A DNA stretch of 64,000 nt from Tagaea sp965279565 (lineage in GTDB: Bacteria; Pseudomonadota; Alphaproteobacteria; CACIAM-22H2), in the NCBI GenBank assembly GCA_965279565.1, contig OZ257249.1, positions 124,001-188,000 on the forward strand, written 5' to 3'. Shown here piece after piece: positions 61,981-64,000 of the stretch (positions within the stretch are counted from its first letter, which is position 1; the number at the start of each line of letters is the position of its first letter). The position numbers and the translations under genes were made by a program. The notes beneath the pieces were generated by a model. It did not search any database. It was not told where the DNA came from and saw nothing but the letters and a program-made list of their open reading frames with translations.

Positions 61981-63702
61981 TCAGGTCGGAGGTGCCTTGG
62001 GAGCGGGCGCAAGCGCGTAGTTGCCCTTGCCGCGCCGTTTCACTTCGTACATGGACTCGTCGCCGCGCTGGAGAAGCTCGTCGACGGATTCGGGGCGCTT
62101 GGGATCGTGCACGGCCACGCCGACCGAAAAGCCCAGCGGCTTCTCGGGGCTTGCCGAGACCGGCACCAGATCGCTGCGCAGTTCGAGGATGTGCTTGGCC
62201 TTGGCGACCGCACCTTCCTCGTCGGTCATGTCGAGCCACAGCGCGAACTCGTCGCCGCCAAGGCGCGCGACGAGATCGTTGGCGCGCGTGGCCTTGCGCA
62301 GCGTGCGCGCGACGGCCTTCAGCGCCGTGTCGCCCGCCTGGTGGCCGAGGATGTCGTTGACCGCCTTGAAGTTGTCGAGATCGACATAGACGAGCGAGCC
62401 CGGCGTGCCCGAGCGCCGCGAACCGGCGAGGCGTGCGCCCAGTTCGGACACGAACCGGCGGCGGTTCAGCAGGCCCGTCAGCGCGTCCGTCGAGGCCTGC
62501 CGGTCGAGCGCTTCGAGCACGTCGAGCTGCGCATGCGCGATGCCGAGCTGGGCGGCGACTTCCGTCAGCACGGCGCGCTCGCCCTCGGTCCACGCGTCGC
62601 CATCGGACGCGCGGAACAGCGCCACGAGCCCGTTGATCTTGTGGCGGAACGCGGTCGGCACCACGAGTGCACGTCCGTCCGCACTGGTCAGCTCGACGAG
62701 CGCGTCGGGGCCTTCGGCCTGCGGCCGGTCGAGCCGCAGCTTCGCCTCGAAGCGCCGCTCGATGTCGAGGCCTGCGGGGATGGGCCCGCCATGCGTGGCG
62801 CCCGCCTCGAAATCCGGGACGCCGTCGGCGTCGCTGGCCACGCGCCAGATGGCGCAGCCCGCCCCCAGCGCGTTGGCGGTCTCGCTCGCGGCCGCGCGCA
62901 GCATCGCGGCGGCTTCCATCTCGTCGCGCACGGCGCGCACGATATGCGCGATCAGGCGTTCGCGGTTGCGCGCCTCGGCAAGTTCCGCCTCGCGCTCGCG
63001 CGTCTCGGTCACGTCGCGGGCAAGGCCGCGCGCACCCTTCCATTTCCCGTCGGGCGCGAAGAGCGGAACGGCCGAAATCTGCACGCACGCGTCGTCGCCG
63101 TCGGCGCGCCGGACCCACTGCTCGGTCTGTTCGATGGGCTTGCGCGTCAGGAAAGGATCTGCGACCGACAGGTCGTCCGGATCGATCGCAAACACGTCGG
63201 GGCCGCGGCCCAGCAGGTCGTCCGCGCGCCAGCCCAGCGCCCCCTGCGGCGAGACGAAGGCGAAATTGCCCGCGGCATCGGTTTCCCACGCGAAGTCGCT
63301 CGAGACCTCGACGATGTCCTTGTAGCGGCGGCGCGAGTCCGCCAGCGCGTTGCGCATGTTGGCCGCGAGGCTGACGTCGCGCGCCAGCACGAGGATGCTG
63401 TCCCCGGCCGGTACCAGCCCCACGTCGAGCGTCACCGGGGCCGCACTGCCGGGCACCACGACCGTGTCGAGGCGCGCGGCACCGCCCTGCGCGATGTCGG
63501 CGGCGAGTGCGGCGAGGTTGCCGGTCCGCGCGGCGAACTCGGCCAGCATCGCGCGCGCCGCCGAGTTGGCGCTGAGCACGGCGCCGTCGCTCGCGAGGCG
63601 CGCGGCAGGGCCCGGCCAGTCGGAAACCAGCCGGTCGAATCCATCGGCCGTTTCCGGCTGCGGGCGGATCCGCGTCTTGGCGTCTTTTGGCGTGGCGCTC
63701 AG
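61981..63702 (-). CDS. PAS-GAF-GGDEF diguanylate cyclase, likely CTG start
   Basis: The protein has an N-terminal degenerate PAS (ARLASDGAVLSANSAARAML), a second PAS (IVEVSSDFAWETDAAGNFAFVSPQGALGWRADDLLGR), a GAF domain (IAHIVRAVRDEMEAAAMLRAAASETANALGAGC) and a GGDEF domain with LVARLGGDEFALWL. An RxxD inhibitory site (RAND) lies five residues before GGDEF. The only ATG/GTG/TTG codon in frame after the upstream stop is GTG 63579, which would cut the first PAS in half. CTG 63702 gives SATPKDAKTRIRPQP and has AAAGG nine bases upstream, so I extend to it (573 residues). Confidence 0.8.
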   Translation of the reverse strand: MSATPKDAKTRIRPQPETADGFDRLVSDWPGPAARLASDGAVLSANSAARAMLAEFAARTGNLAALAADIAQGGAARLDTVVVPGSAAPVTLDVGLVPAGDSILVLARDVSLAANMRNALADSRRRYKDIVEVSSDFAWETDAAGNFAFVSPQGALGWRADDLLGRGPDVFAIDPDDLSVADPFLTRKPIEQTEQWVRRADGDDACVQISAVPLFAPDGKWKGARGLARDVTETREREAELAEARNRERLIAHIVRAVRDEMEAAAMLRAAASETANALGAGCAIWRVASDADGVPDFEAGATHGGPIPAGLDIERRFEAKLRLDRPQAEGPDALVELTSADGRALVVPTAFRHKINGLVALFRASDGDAWTEGERAVLTEVAAQLGIAHAQLDVLEALDRQASTDALTGLLNRRRFVSELGARLAGSRRSGTPGSLVYVDLDNFKAVNDILGHQAGDTALKAVARTLRKATRANDLVARLGGDEFALWLDMTDEEGAVAKAKHILELRSDLVPVSASPEKPLGFSVGVAVHDPKRPESVDELLQRGDESMYEVKRRGKGNYALAPAPKAPPT

Positions 63703-63875
63703 GGGCTTGGGCCTTTCGTCGAAGGCCGGGAGGATAGCCCGTCGCGCCGAGCGATGCCAAGGCGTCCAAGTGCCGAAAACCGCGCGGACAGGGCGAGATT
63801 GACAGCGGCTGCCGCCCGGCCCATTTTCCGGTCCCGCCCGCCCCTTTCACCACCCAGAAAACCGGAAAATCGACG

Positions 63876-64000
63876 ATGAGCCTTGGCAATTTGCAAACGA
63901 CGATCGATCAGGCCTGGGAAGGCCGCGCCGAACTCGGCCTGGGGACGAAGGGGGCGATCCGCGAAGCAGTCGATGCCGCACTCGCGGCACTCGATTCGGG
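63876..64000 (+). CDS. dapD: tetrahydrodipicolinate N-succinyltransferase, start only (cut by window edge)
   Basis: Only about 41 codons are present, reading MSLGNLQTTIDQAWEGRAEL, then GLGTKGAIREAVDAALAALDS. The TTIDQAWE-x-R-A-x-L and REAVDAALxxLDSG pattern is the N-terminus of DapD, the lysine and peptidoglycan precursor enzyme. The left-handed beta-helix domain lies outside the window. The ATG at 63876 has AAAACCGGAAAA upstream. Confidence 0.85.
   Translation, partial: MSLGNLQTTIDQAWEGRAELGLGTKGAIREAVDAALAALDS

Overview
The window comes from a high-G+C alphaproteobacterium, most likely Rhodospirillales or a neighbouring order. Evidence: a three-gene proton-translocating transhydrogenase (pntAA-pntAB-pntB), a CcrM-type GANTC methyltransferase, the cell-cycle regulator TrcR, COQ9 and DUF2336 proteins, an FnrL-type 4Fe-4S regulator with a C-x2-C-x7-C cluster, and an rpmH-rnpA-yidD-yidC-engB-argB cluster. 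Most of it is a normal chromosomal backbone with closely packed, often 1-4 base overlapping, genes. I see no prophage, IS element, CRISPR array or rRNA. One tRNA (Arg-ACG) is present.

Layout. 0-4.3 kb: an operon for O-acetylhomoserine sulfhydrylase, a hydrolase and a thioesterase, with an attenuator-like hairpin, divergent from a membrane histidine kinase. 4.4-8.2 kb: transhydrogenase, then a VapBC/FitAB-type toxin-antitoxin pair. 8.2-13.4 kb: rpsU, def, coq9, purEK, a diguanylate cyclase and two small DUF465 proteins. 13.4-17.7 kb: a cyclic-nucleotide-binding protein and two acyl/propionyl-CoA synthetases, ending in a REP-like repeat. 17.7-21.9 kb: a cell-cycle block with trcR, an unknown gene with a GANTC site in its promoter, rnhB and ccrM. 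21.9-30.4 kb: a light/oxidative-stress membrane-lipid cluster (SDR, NTF2-like, DUF3833 lipoprotein, GPH-type transporter, cyclopropane-synthase-like methyltransferase, DUF1365, FAD oxidoreductase, photolyase) next to a degenerate PdeM-like phosphoesterase. 30.4-37.9 kb: a class III cyclase, two tandem paralogues of unknown family, an RND pump and small proteins. 37.9-38.65 kb: about 700 bases with no convincing gene. 38.6-41.9 kb: nuclease, OhrR/Ohr, a HigBA-type module, a DUF5680 protein, a 25-residue membrane protein and tRNA-Arg. 42-45.6 kb: a lipoprotein, a P-loop kinase with no canonical start, a ModA-like protein and hicBA. 45.6-55.7 kb: two gamma-glutamyltranspeptidases, gpt, an FNR regulator with a perfect FNR box nearby, rlmI, and a mercuric-reductase-like/TVP38 pair. 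55.8-64 kb: the rpmH-to-argB operon, DUF2336, a PAS-GAF-GGDEF protein and the start of dapD.

The observations I rate highest are: three GANTC sites within 39 bases in front of ccrM; a P-loop kinase whose only upstream start is CTG and whose Walker A codons lie over a 12-bp terminator hairpin; a PdeM homologue that has lost nearly all metal ligands; a perfect FNR box in front of an unknown gene close to fnr; and an attenuator-like hairpin in the metY leader. No single large undescribed defence or biosynthetic system is visible. The novelty is in regulation and in small or degenerate genes.
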